DNA of 64,000 nt, from assembly GCA_030549335.1 (NCBI GenBank), contig CM060198.1, forward strand, positions 39,906,353 to 39,970,352, written 5' to 3'. Each line of letters begins with the position of its first letter. Position 1 is the first letter of the stretch. The notes beneath the pieces were generated by a model. The model worked only from the letters and a program-made list of their open reading frames with translations. It made no database searches and had not been told where the DNA came from. This DNA is from Pontederia crassipes (Eukaryota; Streptophyta; Magnoliopsida; Commelinales; Pontederiaceae). This document shows positions 32,376 through 45,025 of the stretch, piece by piece. The position numbers were made by a program, and so were the translations under genes.

Positions 32376-35331
32376 TATCGCGATCGTGATTTAAATCGTG
32401 ATTTAAATCGGAGTTCGTGACTCATTATGGACGATCTCATAAAATTGAGAAAGATTGCGGAAACGTGCTATAAATATTTTTTAAAGTACAAAAAATAAAA
32501 ATATATCATTAAAAAAATTACACAATATGTGGTGATCATTTTAGAGCAAGCCAATACTCCTTAAGTGTTAAATTTCATCAAAAGAACTTTTCCTTCTTAC
32601 AAGATACAAGATGACACTTCTATAATATAAAAATCAACTCTCTCGACATCCTAAAAAAAGGACATGAGAATAACTTCCCTCAATACATTAGCATCAATGG
32701 ATATACTCCCTATTAGGATTACCATCTTGTGCAGCCAAAATAAGTATGTTAATTTGAAAAATATTAGAAACAATAGAGTGAGCTAAAATAGCTAAGTAAG
32801 TTTATAACTTATAGCCTATGTATTACCAAGTAATAAATTCCGAGAGACATAAAAAAATTGCAATAATCATAACATCAAAATATGTATTTTCATACATTTG
32901 ATAATTACATATATAGCATATTAATTAGAAGCGTCACACCCAACTTGCAATCAATATCATATAAATCATATCAAACATATGTATGCAAATGCAACACTCT
33001 GATATGAATGCACAAATCACCAACTGGCCAATTTGTACAGTTGATAGATGGCTTCCAAAGGTGGCTCATACAGATTCTAGAGATGGCTCTCACCCTCACA
33101 GTGTAATACATAGCTCCGCATGACATTTAACTCCATCTTATCTCATCCCATTTATGGGGAATAGATTAGAAAGTGATAGATGGCTTCCAAAGGTTGCCCA
33201 TACAGATTCTAGAAGTGGTTCCCATCCTCAAGGTGTAACACAGCTCTACAAGGCACTTAGCTCCATCTTATCTCATCCCATTCTTGGTAACAAATAAAAA
33301 AGGATAGATGGCTTCTAGAGGTGGCTCACACGGATTCTAGAGGTGGCTCCCACCCTCATGGTATAGTACTTAGCTCCATCTTACCTCATTCCATTGCTGA
33401 GAAATAGAATGATGCATTGGATTCTAGAGGTAGCTCTTATCGTCATCAGCGATGTAGCACTTAGCTCCAACCATCATATGCATCATATGCATGTTATAGA
33501 CAGATGTAGATGCATAATTCATCATATAACAATTGTATCTCAAATATCAAAAGATGAATCATATCAAATACCATTTCAAATGGGACAACATTACACTTTC
33601 ATAATTCAATCATATCATATCACATATGCTTTTCAAATTTGCAATCATACAATCATACAAATATACTTTTTGATAATTGCATTTCTCGAAACCAATTCAT
33701 AACATATCCAAAATATATTCAATACATATAGTAATCAATGTCACTCCAAATTCAAAAGAGGTGAGAACATAAAGTAGGAGAAACCAACTTACCTATAAGG
33801 GCTAACAAAAGTTTTCCTTCCCTTTTCACTATTTTACTCCTCTACTCCTATAACAATAATAGTGAGGGAATATATTACTACTATGATCTGAAGGCCAACA
33901 TATCATATTTGAAACATAAATAATTGAAAATGTTACATGATACTCAAGCATTAACTTTTATAACCTAAGTAACTATTTATCATAATGATTGACCTAATAT
34001 TATGAAAAATTGCATCCATAGTAAAAGAAAACACATATCTCCTTGAATTGATAATCAAATTTGTTCATTCCAATTTTTCTTACTTCCATATTACTAAGAT
34101 AATGTGAAAGTTTCAGATATTATTTCATTATGGTTTGTTCTCAGGAAAATCAAGATTCGGTCTAACTTCTATGGTATTTCTATGTTCTAAAATACTGAGT
34201 GACCTTAATTGTACAATTTATTTAAAATAAGAAACTGTTCAGTTGATTTTCTCCAAGCATAGACTTCCTAGGTGCAACTCATAAAATTAGTTGAATTTAT
34301 ATTTATCCAGACTAAACACAATAAATTTACCAAATAGTAGCATATTTTGCCCTAAGTTTCCTCTTGAAAGGCTGAGTAAGGCTCGGTAAAATATTTATAA
34401 CTTTCACTACACATATAATTTTCAAGGGATTCCAATTGTAATAACATCTATAGCTTTAATACCCTAAAGTAACACTTAATACTATGGCATATTGGATGTA
34501 ATATATAATGTGCAATATCGGGTAACAATTTTGACAAGCAGAGTGAAAGTACCTTAAAGACAAGAACATAACTTTCTCTACAGACATCACGTTAACTTTA
34601 TGGTAAATGCAGCGAGGATCAATCAGAGTAAATTTCATAATTTCTGAAGAAGACTTGATGAATAAACGATGATTATGAAAAGGACCATTAGCTTAGGGTT
34701 AGAATTGCCACCTTGAGTGATCGGAGTTGTAGAATTTCTTCCGCCCTCCATAGAAAGGATCAAGATCTGCTAAGTTAGGTGCCGTTTCTAAACATGTAAA
34801 TGAGATAGGAGGATTTTTTTTGGATGTTTATCGCATAATAAAGGTGGTTTGAAAAATCAATTAAGCATGAGGTGGCAAGCTGCTAGCTTGCTGCTAGCTT
34901 GCATGTGAGCAACTCAAGCTAGCAGCTTGCATGTGAACAACTCTTTATCCAATAGACTTTGGACATCCAAAATAACTTATTAGTGGACAGTAATTATTCA
35001 TTATTAAGTACATATTATGATAATATAATCCAAATAATTTATTGATACATTTTCTATATTGAATATTTTTACACATACTTTTCCTAGGTGCCACTTGGCA
35101 ACATTTGATTGCTTCTTGAGATTTAATCTACATATTAATAAATATATGCATACTTAATGATATGAGTATATGCTTTAGCATAGCATGTCTATTAATTATA
35201 TTTTAATGCTTTATTTAAATTGAACAAAATTAAAAAAACTTTATAAGTGACATTACAATGAACACATATATCAATCATAAGTTATATTATTAAACATATA
35301 ATCATGTACAAATTAAATTTGGGATATTACA
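32376..35331 (-). repeat. 3' LTR of E
   Basis: On the minus strand it starts TGTAATATCCCAAATTT at 35331, after the polypurine tract, and extends to 32376. It matches 38535-41396 throughout. At its far end the motif CGTGATTTAAAT is doubled (32384-32406). Confidence 0.85.
33043..33470 (-). repeat. ~130-bp tandem repeat in E LTR
   Basis: Three and a half copies, beginning at 33043, 33175 and 33303, of a unit with GATAGATGGCTTCCAAAGG, CACCCTCA and TAGCTCCATCTTATCTCATCCC. The other LTR has the same array at 39189-39610. Confidence 0.85.
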
Positions 35332-35376
35332 TTCTACACCCCTTAAAATAAATGTTATCCTCGAAATTTAACATAT
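35332..35376 (-). other. Polypurine tract of E
   Basis: The minus strand reads TTTCGAGGATAACATTT then AAGGGGTGTAGAA directly before TGTAATATCCC. This is the standard chromovirus 3' block. Confidence 0.75.
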
Positions 35377-37100
35377 CTCATTATTCAAAGAAATATGGAT
35401 AATGTCTACACATATTTTTTATTGAATTGCCTTAGTTACTTAATATCATAATACTTATTCAAAGAAATTTAACATATCTCTTATTGGTTGCAGTAGAATG
35501 TTGGTTCAAGTTCGCGATCGAGGATTGGAAAAGGGTCCTCTTCCAACCATTCTTTCGCTAAATTCTCAAACAACATTCTATGATAGGAAACTCTTCCACT
35601 CAAGCTCTCAAATGACGACTAGAGGAGGCCTCACTCCAATACATCTTTCGATAAGCTTTCTAATCCACTCTTTAAACCTACGATATCGGTTTTAATGACA
35701 ACCTAAGGATGATTCTCAAAGATGGAACCATGGTGATCTCATCAATCATGCTTAGTGAGATGGAACAAGCAAAACTATAAATTGATGCTTAAAGATGGTA
35801 ACTTCAAATTCAAGGATCATTGATGATTTCAAATCTTTTAATGATGTACGGTGATTCAATCACTCTAAAAATTGAGATGTGACAAACAAAGGCAAGAGCT
35901 AAGAATCCGTACTCAAAGTTGGATTGCAATCGATAATGATCAATCAAGAATCACCAGTGGTTCAAAAATCTATAACGATGAACGGGGAGTTAACGATGTT
36001 TCTAATATCAATGATAGTAATCCAAGAATTCACAATACTTTGAAAAAATAATTCACCGATCATCAAATGATTTGGACCCTACTTATTAAAGATATTTGAT
36101 TGTTGGTTCTTCAATACTTTATAGCTAATTTAAATGTGTTATCTTTTGTCTTTCTCATTGATGTTTACAACTCCTAAAATATAGACACCATATATTCATA
36201 ATAAAATTATAATCTATTCCCCTTATTGATTGTTCCCCCCAAAATTCTATTAACAAAGATAATCTTATTCCTCTTTAATGTTCTCAACTCTAGAAATGAC
36301 AATTCGTAGTCCCCTATACACATATCTAACACTAATGTATCCAGACATGTATTAAACAAGTATTCATATATCTATAAGGTTTCCATAAGTACCCTACTGA
36401 AATTTTACCTATGTTATCTAATACATCTCGTAAATTGATTTTCAAATTATTCGAAATAACATAACTATACCTTCATCTGTTCTTTATATACTTACATATG
36501 ATTGGAATATACCCTGACCTAGTAGAATATAGACTCTAAAGACTATCCGTGTGGAGGTCATTCAATTTGTTTTTTGTAACAAAAAATTCTTACAAAGTGT
36601 CAAAACATAGGGTCTTTATAATCTAAATTGTTTGACTTTTCTTCTCTTATTAAAATATCAGCGGTGTAAAACATAATTACCATTTTATTATTATACCTAT
36701 GGCTAATCTACCTCATGCTAACTATAAAATCATAAATGATATGTATTCTCTCCTCATACTTGCACAATGTTTAAATATATATTTGTCCCAAAACAATATA
36801 TCTTATGTCACTAGAAGTTTTCTAACCCACCCTTTCCTTTATATAATCAAGTCTTATTTTGCACATTTTTTTTAATATGAAATGTGAATTAGGGTATCCC
36901 CTACCTATAATGTTTACATTCACATCAATGGAGTCCTTATTACTTGGCCACATGTACATGACATGCTTCATGCTTTCTTAAAATATGCACAAGAAACACA
37001 TCTTAGCCTCTTAAGAGTTGAGTGATGAACATTTGATTTGACTCACCAAAGTATCTCAATCAGTCACATGTCTTAGGGACATGATTTATCTTTCTTATAA
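35377..37100 (-). other. Unresolved part of E interior
   Basis: By position this should hold RNase H and integrase of E. I cannot recognise a conserved block in it. No frame exceeds 65 codons. It may be highly decayed pol with deletions. Confidence 0.35.
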
Positions 37101-37740
37101 TTGACATGGTCAATAATACACCAAACTCATGTTGAATTTTGACATTTAAATTTTGTTCTATAGTGTTTTAGAAAATAGTGTTCAAATACTTTCAAAACTT
37201 TCAAGACTTTATGAACCAACTAGAGGTCATCAATAAAAATAACTATGATTTAATCGAAGAATGGCTTGAAAATCTTATTTGATCCATAATGAGAGTTGGA
37301 CATTAAATGATCAAATGGCATTATAAAAAAATTCACGATGTTCATGTTATGGTTTGAATGTACTCTTTGAAGTATAACTTTTTTTGTCAATGGAATTACA
37401 ATATGGTTTAAAAATTAGATTCATCAAATTCATAAGAGTAGTTGGGCATTTGTTAATCCAACGACCGCCAAACACTCATAATAATTTTATTGGGTTCGAA
37501 ATATAAGTTTTGAAATATAATATTCTTTAATTTTCTTCTTAATGATATCCAAATTTTAAATTAGTCTCAGGGAATATATACACTAATACCTTATAGTTGA
37601 TCAAACAAGTAACCTATTATTGATAAATTATTTATTATAGTCACTTCGTTCAGATGCCTATAACCATTGTTCAACTTGGGCATTCATCTTTCCTTTTGAC
37701 GGAGAAGACTAAAACTCATAGTTTGATTATATCAAATAGG
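37101..37740 (-). pseudogene. Reverse transcriptase remnant of E
   Basis: The minus strand, in shifting frames, shows KLNNGYRHLNEVTI (near 37650), a PLTNAPTTFMNLMN-like stretch decayed to MPNYSYEFDESNF-like text (near 37440) and VIVIFIDDL followed by the LVHK region (near 37230). These correspond to RT motifs including the FIDD catalytic box. Stops occur every few codons. The order fits chromovirus RT. Confidence 0.6.
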
Positions 37741-38516
37741 ACCCTCATACGAAGGCTCAAGTTGTGTCAAATGATGAGTATTAAAATAGCAATAATTCTA
37801 TGAAGAAGGTCAATAAACAACTCTTCTATAGAATAATTCTATCAGGGGCAGGTCAAAACGCTTATATATAATAGATTTAGAACTCCTTAAGCATAGGAAC
37901 ATTGTTTGAAAATAAATATTTTCCTTCCTACCCCTCAAATAGTCCAATAACCTATGACATCCTTTCTGAAACATCATATTGGCATGCCTATAATAAATTG
38001 GAGAGCATCAAGTTATTTGCCTATCCCTCATAAAATACAAGTGTGGCTGATTTGGAAGCAAAAAGATAGCTATCTTCCTATGTCAATTTAAACATACATG
38101 ACACGCAATCACTCCATACCCAAAATCACATCAAATTCATAAAAATACAAAGCAATCATGTCAACGATCAAGTACTTGTTGCATTCCTATACTATATGTG
38201 AATACAAAGCATTATCATGAAGAATAACAATCACAAAATAGTACTTGATGGTTCTCTTTTTTTCAAATGACATTCCAGGTCTACTCATACAAATTAATGT
38301 ATAGGTTTGCAATAGATTGGATCATAATCCATCAAAGGCAGATATCACAATCACATTTTGAAAGGTCATACATTAGTACCGATATAGCCACACACTATAA
38401 TCCCTAACCTAAAACAACCCAAGCTCAACATCGATAGCCCCACTATAAGCATAATAATGGCAACCCCATGTCATCCGAGACATAGCCATGCAAACTTTGA
38501 CCAAGGGAAGGGCCTA
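37741..38516 (-). pseudogene. Protease-region remnant of E
   Basis: The minus strand near 38100-38160 reads DMIALYFYEFDVILGME, the DVILGMDWL block that follows the active site in chromovirus protease. The active-site DSG itself is not identifiable. The gag gene that should lie between here and the primer site is almost entirely missing. Confidence 0.55.
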
Positions 38517-38534
38517 TTGCCATGATAACATAAT
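38517..38534 (-). other. Decayed primer-binding site of E (initiator Met type)
   Basis: The minus strand reads ATTATGTTATCATGGCAA right after the LTR end GATCGTGACA. It resembles the usual chromovirus TGGTATCAGAGC with several changes. Confidence 0.45.
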
Positions 38535-41396
38535 TGTCACGATCCCGATTTAAATCGAAGTTCGCGACTCATTATGGACGATCATATAAAATCAAGAAAG
38601 ATTGCGAAAACATGATGTAAATATTTTTAAAGTATAAGAAATAAAAATATATCATTAAACAAATTACACAATATGTGATGATCATTTCAGAGCAAACCAA
38701 TAGTCCTTAAGTTTTACATTTCATCAAAAGGACCTTGCCTTCTTACAATATACAAAATGACACTTCTATAATATACAAAAATCAGTTCTCTCGACATCCT
38801 AATAAATGTACGTGAGAATAGCTTCCCTCAATACCTTAGCATCAACGGATATACTCCCTATTAGGATTACCAACTCCCGCAACCCAAATAAGTATATTAA
38901 TCTGAAAAATATTAGAAGCAACAGAGTGAGCTAAAATATCTCAGTAAATTGATAACTCATAGCCTATGTGTTACCAACTAATCAATTCGGAGCGGCATAA
39001 AAAAAATTGCAATAATCATAACATCAAAATATGTTTTTTCATACATTTGATAATTACATATATAACATACTAATTAGAAGCATCACACTCAACCTGTAAT
39101 CAATACCGTATAAATCAAATCAAACATATGTATGCAAATGCAATACGCGTATAAATGAATGGATCACCAACTGGAAAGTTTGTATACTTGATAGATGGCT
39201 TCCAAAGGTGACCCATACGTATTCTAGAGGTGGCTCCCACCCTCATAGTGTAGCACATAGCTTCGCACGACACATAGCTCCATCTTTATCTCATCCCAAT
39301 TATGGGGAACAAATAAGAAAGTGATAAATGACTTTCCAAAGGTTGCCCATACAGATTCTAGATGTGGCTCCCACCCTCACGGTATAGCACTTAGCTCCGT
39401 AAGGCACTTAGCTCCATCCCATTTCTTGAAAACAAATCAGAAAGTGATAGATGACTTCCAGAGGTTGCCCATACGGATTCTAGAGGTCTCCCACCCTCAC
39501 GGTGTAGCACTTAGCTCCGCATGACACTTAGCTCCATCTTATCTCATCTCATTTCTGGGGAACATAATGATGCATTGGATTCTAGAGGTAGCTCCCATCG
39601 TAATAAGGGATGTAGCACTGAGCTCCAACCATCATATGCATGTTACAAACAGATGCAGATGCATGATTCATCATATAAAATGATGAATCATATCAAATAC
39701 CATTTCAAACGAGACAACTTCCGGAATTCAATCACATCATATCACATATGCTTTTCAAATTTGCAATCATACAATCATGCAGATATACTTTTTGATAATT
39801 GCATTTCTCGAAACCAATTGATAACATATCCAAAATATATTCAATACATATAGTAAGCAATGTCACTCTGAATTCAAAAGAGGTGAAAATATAGAGTAGG
39901 AGAAACAAACTTACCTATAAGGGCTAACAAAAGTTTCCCTTCCCTTTTCACTATTTTACTCCTCTACTCCTATAACAATAATAATAAGAGAATATGTTAC
40001 TACTATGATATGAAGGCCAACATATCATTTATGAAACATAAATAATTGAAAATGTCACATGGTACTCATGCATTAACTCTTATTACCTAAGTAACTATTT
40101 ACCATAACGACTGACCTAATATTATGACAGATTGCGTCCATAGTAAAAGAAAAATCATATCTCCTTGAATTAATAACCAAATTTGTTCATTACAATTTTG
40201 CTTACTTCCATATTACTAAATCTTAATCTATAAAAGTTTTAGGTCTTATTTCATTACGATTTGTTCTCAAGAAAATCAAGATTCAATCTAACTTATATGG
40301 TATTTCTATGTTCTGACACACTAAGTGGCCATAATTGCACTATTTATATAAAATAAAAAACATTTTGTATTTGGTAGCTTTAATTTTCTCCAAATGTATA
40401 TTTCCTAGTGTGCAAATGCATAAAATTACTTGAATTTATATTTATCTGGACTGAACACGATAAATCACAAGTAGTAGCATAATATGTCCTGAGTTTCATC
40501 CTGACAGACTGAGTAAGGCTCGGTAAAATATTTATAACTTTCACTAAACATATCATTTTCAAGGAATTCTAAGTGTAAATGCAACGTAACATTGGTAGCT
40601 TTAATACTCTAAATTATCACTTAATACTATGGAAAATTGGATTTAATAGATAATTTGCAAGATCGGATAATTGTTTCGGCGAATAGAGTCGTAGTACCTT
40701 AAAGACAAGAACATAACTTTCTCTAGAGACATCATATTAACTTGATTCCAAAACTCAACCAAGGTAACTCAGAGAGGATCAATCAGAGTAAATTTCATAT
40801 TTTTTTAAGAAGACTTGACAAAGAAACAATGACCATGAAAAGAACCATTAGCTTATGGAATCAATATCTACTAATTTAATTGTCGATTCTAGACATGTTA
40901 TGGAGATACGAAGAAATTGTTTTGATTTTTATCACATAATAAAGGCAGTTGGAAAAATCAACTAGACATGAGCTAGTAGCTTGCATGTGAGCAACTCTTT
41001 ATCCAATAGAATTTTGACATCCAAAATAACTTATTAATGGACATTAATTATTCATTATTAAGTATGTATTATGATAATATGACCCAAGTAAATTATTGAT
41101 ACATTTTCTATCTTGAATATTTTTCACATAGTTTTCCTAGGTGCCACTTGGCAAGATTTGATTGGTTCTTGAGATTTAATCTATATGTTAATAAATATAT
41201 GCATACTTAATGATATGTGTATATGCTTTGGCATAGCATGACTATTAATTATATTTTAATACTTTATTTATATTGAACAAAATTTAAAAAACTTGATAAG
41301 TGACATTACAATGAACACATATATCATATCGTTTATCAATCATAAGTTATTATATTAAAACATATAATGATTTACAAATTATTTTTTGGGATATCA
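38535..41396 (-). repeat. 5' LTR of E
   Basis: It ends on the minus strand with GGGATCGTGACA at 38535 and begins TGATATCCCAAAAAA near 41396. It has the same order of blocks as 32376-35331 with many point differences and a shortened section near 40860-40980. Confidence 0.8.
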
Positions 41397-41402
41397 ATCA
41401 TA

Positions 41403-41537
41403 AGTTGTGCTATTATGGAAAAATTCCAAAGTGACAATTACATAATTCTTGCTTCGAATGTGGCTAAATTTTTGTCTTAAAGGTGGTAATACATGCAGCC
41501 ATATTATAAATCGAATGAATAAAATAAGAGATGATCA
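41403..41537 (-). repeat. 5' LTR of B, outer part
   Basis: Aligns with 15269-15403 (GTTGTGCTATTATGGAAAAA, GGTGGTAATACATGCA). The LTR starts on the minus strand at 41537 with TGATCATCTC. No polypurine tract precedes it, as expected for a 5' LTR. Confidence 0.75.
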
Positions 41538-42615
41538 TTGTCCCAATTTTTAGATTTTCGCACTTCACTTGAATGATACGAATTCTGCACATCACGTATC
41601 CAACATGAAAAATTCAAATCCATCATTACTTCAGTCTTAAAAAATGATTGTTGAATTCCTAGAAAAATAACAATATTCAGACTCTGAAATGTTTCTGCAT
41701 ATTAGAAGTTTAGGATACAAGTTATAGGTTAGGTGCAGGAACCTAAAGTCTGAAATATGGAATCTGAAATCTGAATTTTGACATTTGAAATCTAAAATCC
41801 GATATAGACATTGGAGCGTCAAAAGAAGGCATGTTTTCTATAATGTTTCTACAACATAGAAGTTCAGACCAAAGTGTAGAGAATTGCAATCTGAGAATTA
41901 AAATCAGAAATCGGAAATGTTTCAGCCAAATAGAGAGTTAGAATGCAGGTTATAGAATAAACACAGAAATTTGAAAACTGAAATCAAAGATGTGAAATCA
42001 GAAAAGTGTTCATAGCACGATGATCAAGAAACTGTCAGGTTCGGCAATGTTTAGGAAATAAGAATGTAAGTTCAGCAATTTCAGTAGTGTGCATAATTAT
42101 TTGCCATTTCAGCAATTAGAAATCAGAAACTTGTTTGCATGTTCAAGGGTGTTTACAATGTTAAGGATAAAGTTTGGCACATGTCCAACAATGTTTTTTC
42201 ACAACAAAGACTTAGAATGCAATTTTCAACATATGTGCAGAAGTCTAAAATATGATATCCGGAACATAAGATTTGAAGTCAAACATGTGTATTCAGCGAT
42301 GTTTTTACATAATGAAAACTTTACGAAATATTTTGTAGCATAAGTGCATAATATGAACTTTGAGATATCATAATCAGAAATGCAGAAAAAAAATATTGAA
42401 AATGACAACTACATGATCTAAATGAAAACTACTATAACCAGTAAGAGAAAAAGAACATGCACAAGGTTAAAATCTACTTAGCTAGACTATGAGTAAGCAA
42501 AAACGTCAACTAGACTATGAGTAAGCAAGATATTCAAAGCATGATGAGATATAAACAATGAATGTATAAACAAGACTTAGCTAGACCAAAAAGAAAGTCA
42601 ATGGTGAAAAATCAA
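41538..42615 (-). other. 5' internal region of element D with degenerate repeats
   Basis: It lies downstream of D's primer site on the minus strand and is cut by the B insertion. No gene is recognisable. Between 41690 and 42350 there are about six degenerate units of roughly 110-130 bp with ATGTTT...CATA.AAGTT.AGAATGCAGGTTATAG, mixed with GAAATCTGAAATCTGAA runs. Confidence 0.5.
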
Positions 42616-42630
42616 GGGGCAACAACGCCA
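42616..42630 (-). other. Primer-binding site of D, tRNA-Asp type
   Basis: The minus strand reads TGGCGTTGTTGCCCC, preceded by GAGTTTT and the LTR end CTCATCG. It matches TGGCGCCGTTGCCGG closely. Confidence 0.75.
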
Positions 42631-42636
42631 AAAACT

Positions 42637-43309
42637 CGATGAGAACAAAAATCGTGTGATGTGATGGGCTCAAAGTCACATAATGCAAAAGTAGACAAGG
42701 ATTAGTGTTGTTAAATGCTAAGGCTAAGGGGATGTTTTCACACGAAATTAGTATTCTACGTGCTTTAAATTATGCTTAAGATTCAGAATAACATGTGCAT
42801 AAGTATGAAATCATGATACACCTTTAGTGATACTCTCATGGCTGATGGGATCATCTATTTAGATCAAGCAACACTCTCGTGTGCATTGAGCAAGTAAATG
42901 AAGCAAATCTTCTATACAGGGATCGAGCTGGATTTCATGCTATCTCAGCTCATTGTGTTCTCTAAGAGATAACTAGAGATCCAAAATGACCTCTTAGTCT
43001 GAATTGAACTCCAGTTCATGAAGACGACACCCTCTCGGCCGAGGACCTCTATGGCCAAGAATTTCTCGAAACAGATTGACTTCACGTGATTAAGATCCAA
43101 TTTAGAAATAAAGACTATGTCTCCAATGGCCTCACTAAAAATGACTTTGCAAATGCGTGCCCTCTCGGATCCTCCACAGTCGCAAAGGATGGAAGTTTCC
43201 TCTCAGGTAGGAGATCATGGAATCAATAAAAGAAAGATCAAAATGAAGGGGTAATGTGGATGCAAGGTGAGGAGCATAACAAGTTTAGCTCCGAAATGCG
43301 CGGTTCATG
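42637..43309 (-). repeat. Athila-type LTR 'D', copy 2 (truncated)
   Basis: The 3' part of the D LTR, next to its primer site. It aligns with 8427 to about 9466 with deletions. It is interrupted at 43310 by a CACTA-like terminus: copy 1 continues GCAGTTCATGAGTTCATC where this copy reads GCGGTTCATG then CACTACAAGG. Confidence 0.75.
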
Positions 43310-43794
43310 CACTACAAGGAAACTACCGAATAGCGATGGCCAATAGCAACGCAAAACATGGAGACGCTACGTCGACGTCAATAGCATCTCTATAGAGACG
43401 ACGTTGTGTAAAACACGATTCTAACAGCCTCACAGCATCAACTTAGCAGAGCATTGGCGTTACAATATATCAATGCTAGGTGCGATGCATAGAGATGCTA
43501 CTTCGTAGCTATTATCACGTGCGAAAATGAGAAAATGCGTGGTAGATTGTAGCGCTGTATTGCCATCGATAGGTTGTGATGCTAGTTTAGCATCACCGCG
43601 CACGTGACACACAGTCGATGCTAAGGACGAAGTCGATATGGGTGCCGACATCTTGCGTTGTTTGGCATCGATAGTCCGACACTAATTACTGACACCTCCT
43701 TGACAGCGCTAAGTAGACGCCATGAGCTCTTTTGGCTACGACACTAAGTAGGTAATGTTAATTTGTACAACTACCTATATCATAGTTTAATGAA

Positions 43795-44009
43795 TAAATA
43801 GATTAAATATATATATATTACCTAAATATGTATTCCTACACTATATGTTACTTGCATATGTATGCCTACACTATATGTTACTTGCATATGTGTTCCTATA
43901 CTATGTGTTACCTATATTATATGTGTTACCTACCTATATATTTGTATACTATATGCTAGATACATTTTATGTATTCCTATACCATATGTTACATATATTA
44001 TATGTATTA
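43795..44009. repeat. AT-rich repeat block in CACTA interior, left
   Basis: Degenerate tandem repeat of TATGTGTTACCTA/TATGTTACTTGCATATG units. Its last ~109 bases are repeated almost exactly at 46004-46112 on the other side of the inserted LTR. Confidence 0.7.
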
Positions 44010-44277
44010 CCGACAACAAGAAGAGATAAAACAAAGGAAAAAGGAAAACATGGTGGACTTGGACGGCTGAGAGAGAGGAGTCCATATTTCACTCAAAGTC
44101 AAGGAATTAAGGGGTCTGACGACTTTTAGAAATCAGAGAACTTATCTGATTACTTTGAATCATATTGGGTTTAAAGGAGAGGAGATTTTAATGGATAAAA
44201 ACAGAATTAAAGGAAAGAACCATATAGAAGTGGGGATAAAAATTTAATCATATCAAATCTAACAAGGAGAAAACCGT

Positions 44278-44284
44278 TATAAAA
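44278..44284 (+). promoter_or_regulatory. TATA box of LTR
   Basis: TATAAAA followed by a leader beginning near 44310, as in the other chromovirus LTRs of the window. Confidence 0.5.
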
Positions 44285-44783
44285 GAATATAGAATTAAAT
44301 TAAGGGTTTTTTCCTTGAACACCTCACGAACCCTCCCTTCTGCGTGGCTGATCCTGTGCGAGAAGAAACAGCCCTGGCCGTCCCGACTACAGGCAGAGAT
44401 CAAGAGGAAAAATAGAGAGGAAGAGCAGGGACAGAGAGCGTAGGGAACAGGGGGCGCCGTTGTTAATTTTTTGATGAATTGAAGGACGGATTAATCGTAA
44501 ACGGAGCTGGGTGAATCGAAATCACCTTGCATGACCTCTGAATTGTCCCAATTCATGCCCTAATTCTTATGAAAAGAAAAAGAATAAGAATAGGGTTCAA
44601 GTTATCGTTTTAATTGTTTGATTTCTTGAATTCTTTGATTGGTTGATTGTTTGCATGCATAATTCGTTGTCTGTTGTTCTATTGTTGTGGGATTGATTTG
44701 CTAGGAGATAGGAACTAGGTTAGGTTGAGATTGCATCGAAGAATTGATGGAATTTGAAAGTCTGCAACTTTTCTGGACGCTGA

Positions 44784-45025
44784 CCGGTCGACCAGTCCAT
44801 AGGCATTGCCAGTAGCCGGTCGACCGATATAATGAACTGCAGCCGATTTCACCATACGTCGGCTGGTCGACCGATCCCTGTCCACCGGTCGGCAGATCCA
44901 TACCCACCGGTTGACCGTTCAATTGAACGGATCAATCGACCCGATTAGCCCGAATCAGCCAACCGGTCTATCAATCTGAATAGACCGGTCGACCGATCAA
45001 CAGACTATCGGTCGACCGTTCCTCT
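44784..45025 (+). repeat. Degenerate GGTCGACC motif array in LTR
   Basis: Five exact GGTCGACC octamers (first at 44786), usually inside CCGGTCGACCGAT, plus variants such as CGGTTGACCGTT and GGTCTATCAATC. Same octamer and similar position in the LTR as 4650-5035. Confidence 0.75.

Larger units (their letters stand above)
32376..41396 (-). mobile_element. Degraded chromovirus E (Tekay/Del-like), two LTRs
   Basis: A minus-strand Ty3/Gypsy chromovirus inserted in the 5' LTR of B. It has two long direct repeats (32376-35331 and 38535-41396), a polypurine tract, a decayed initiator-Met primer site and protease/RT remnants. The interior is only 3.2 kb, so much of pol is deleted. No clean target duplication is visible: flanking B sequence lacks about 90 bases, suggesting loss at the ends. 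Confidence 0.75.

Noticed and set aside
33043..33470. CRISPR-like appearance of regular repeats
   Set aside because: The units are head-to-tail 130-bp tandem repeats without unique spacers, inside a plant LTR.
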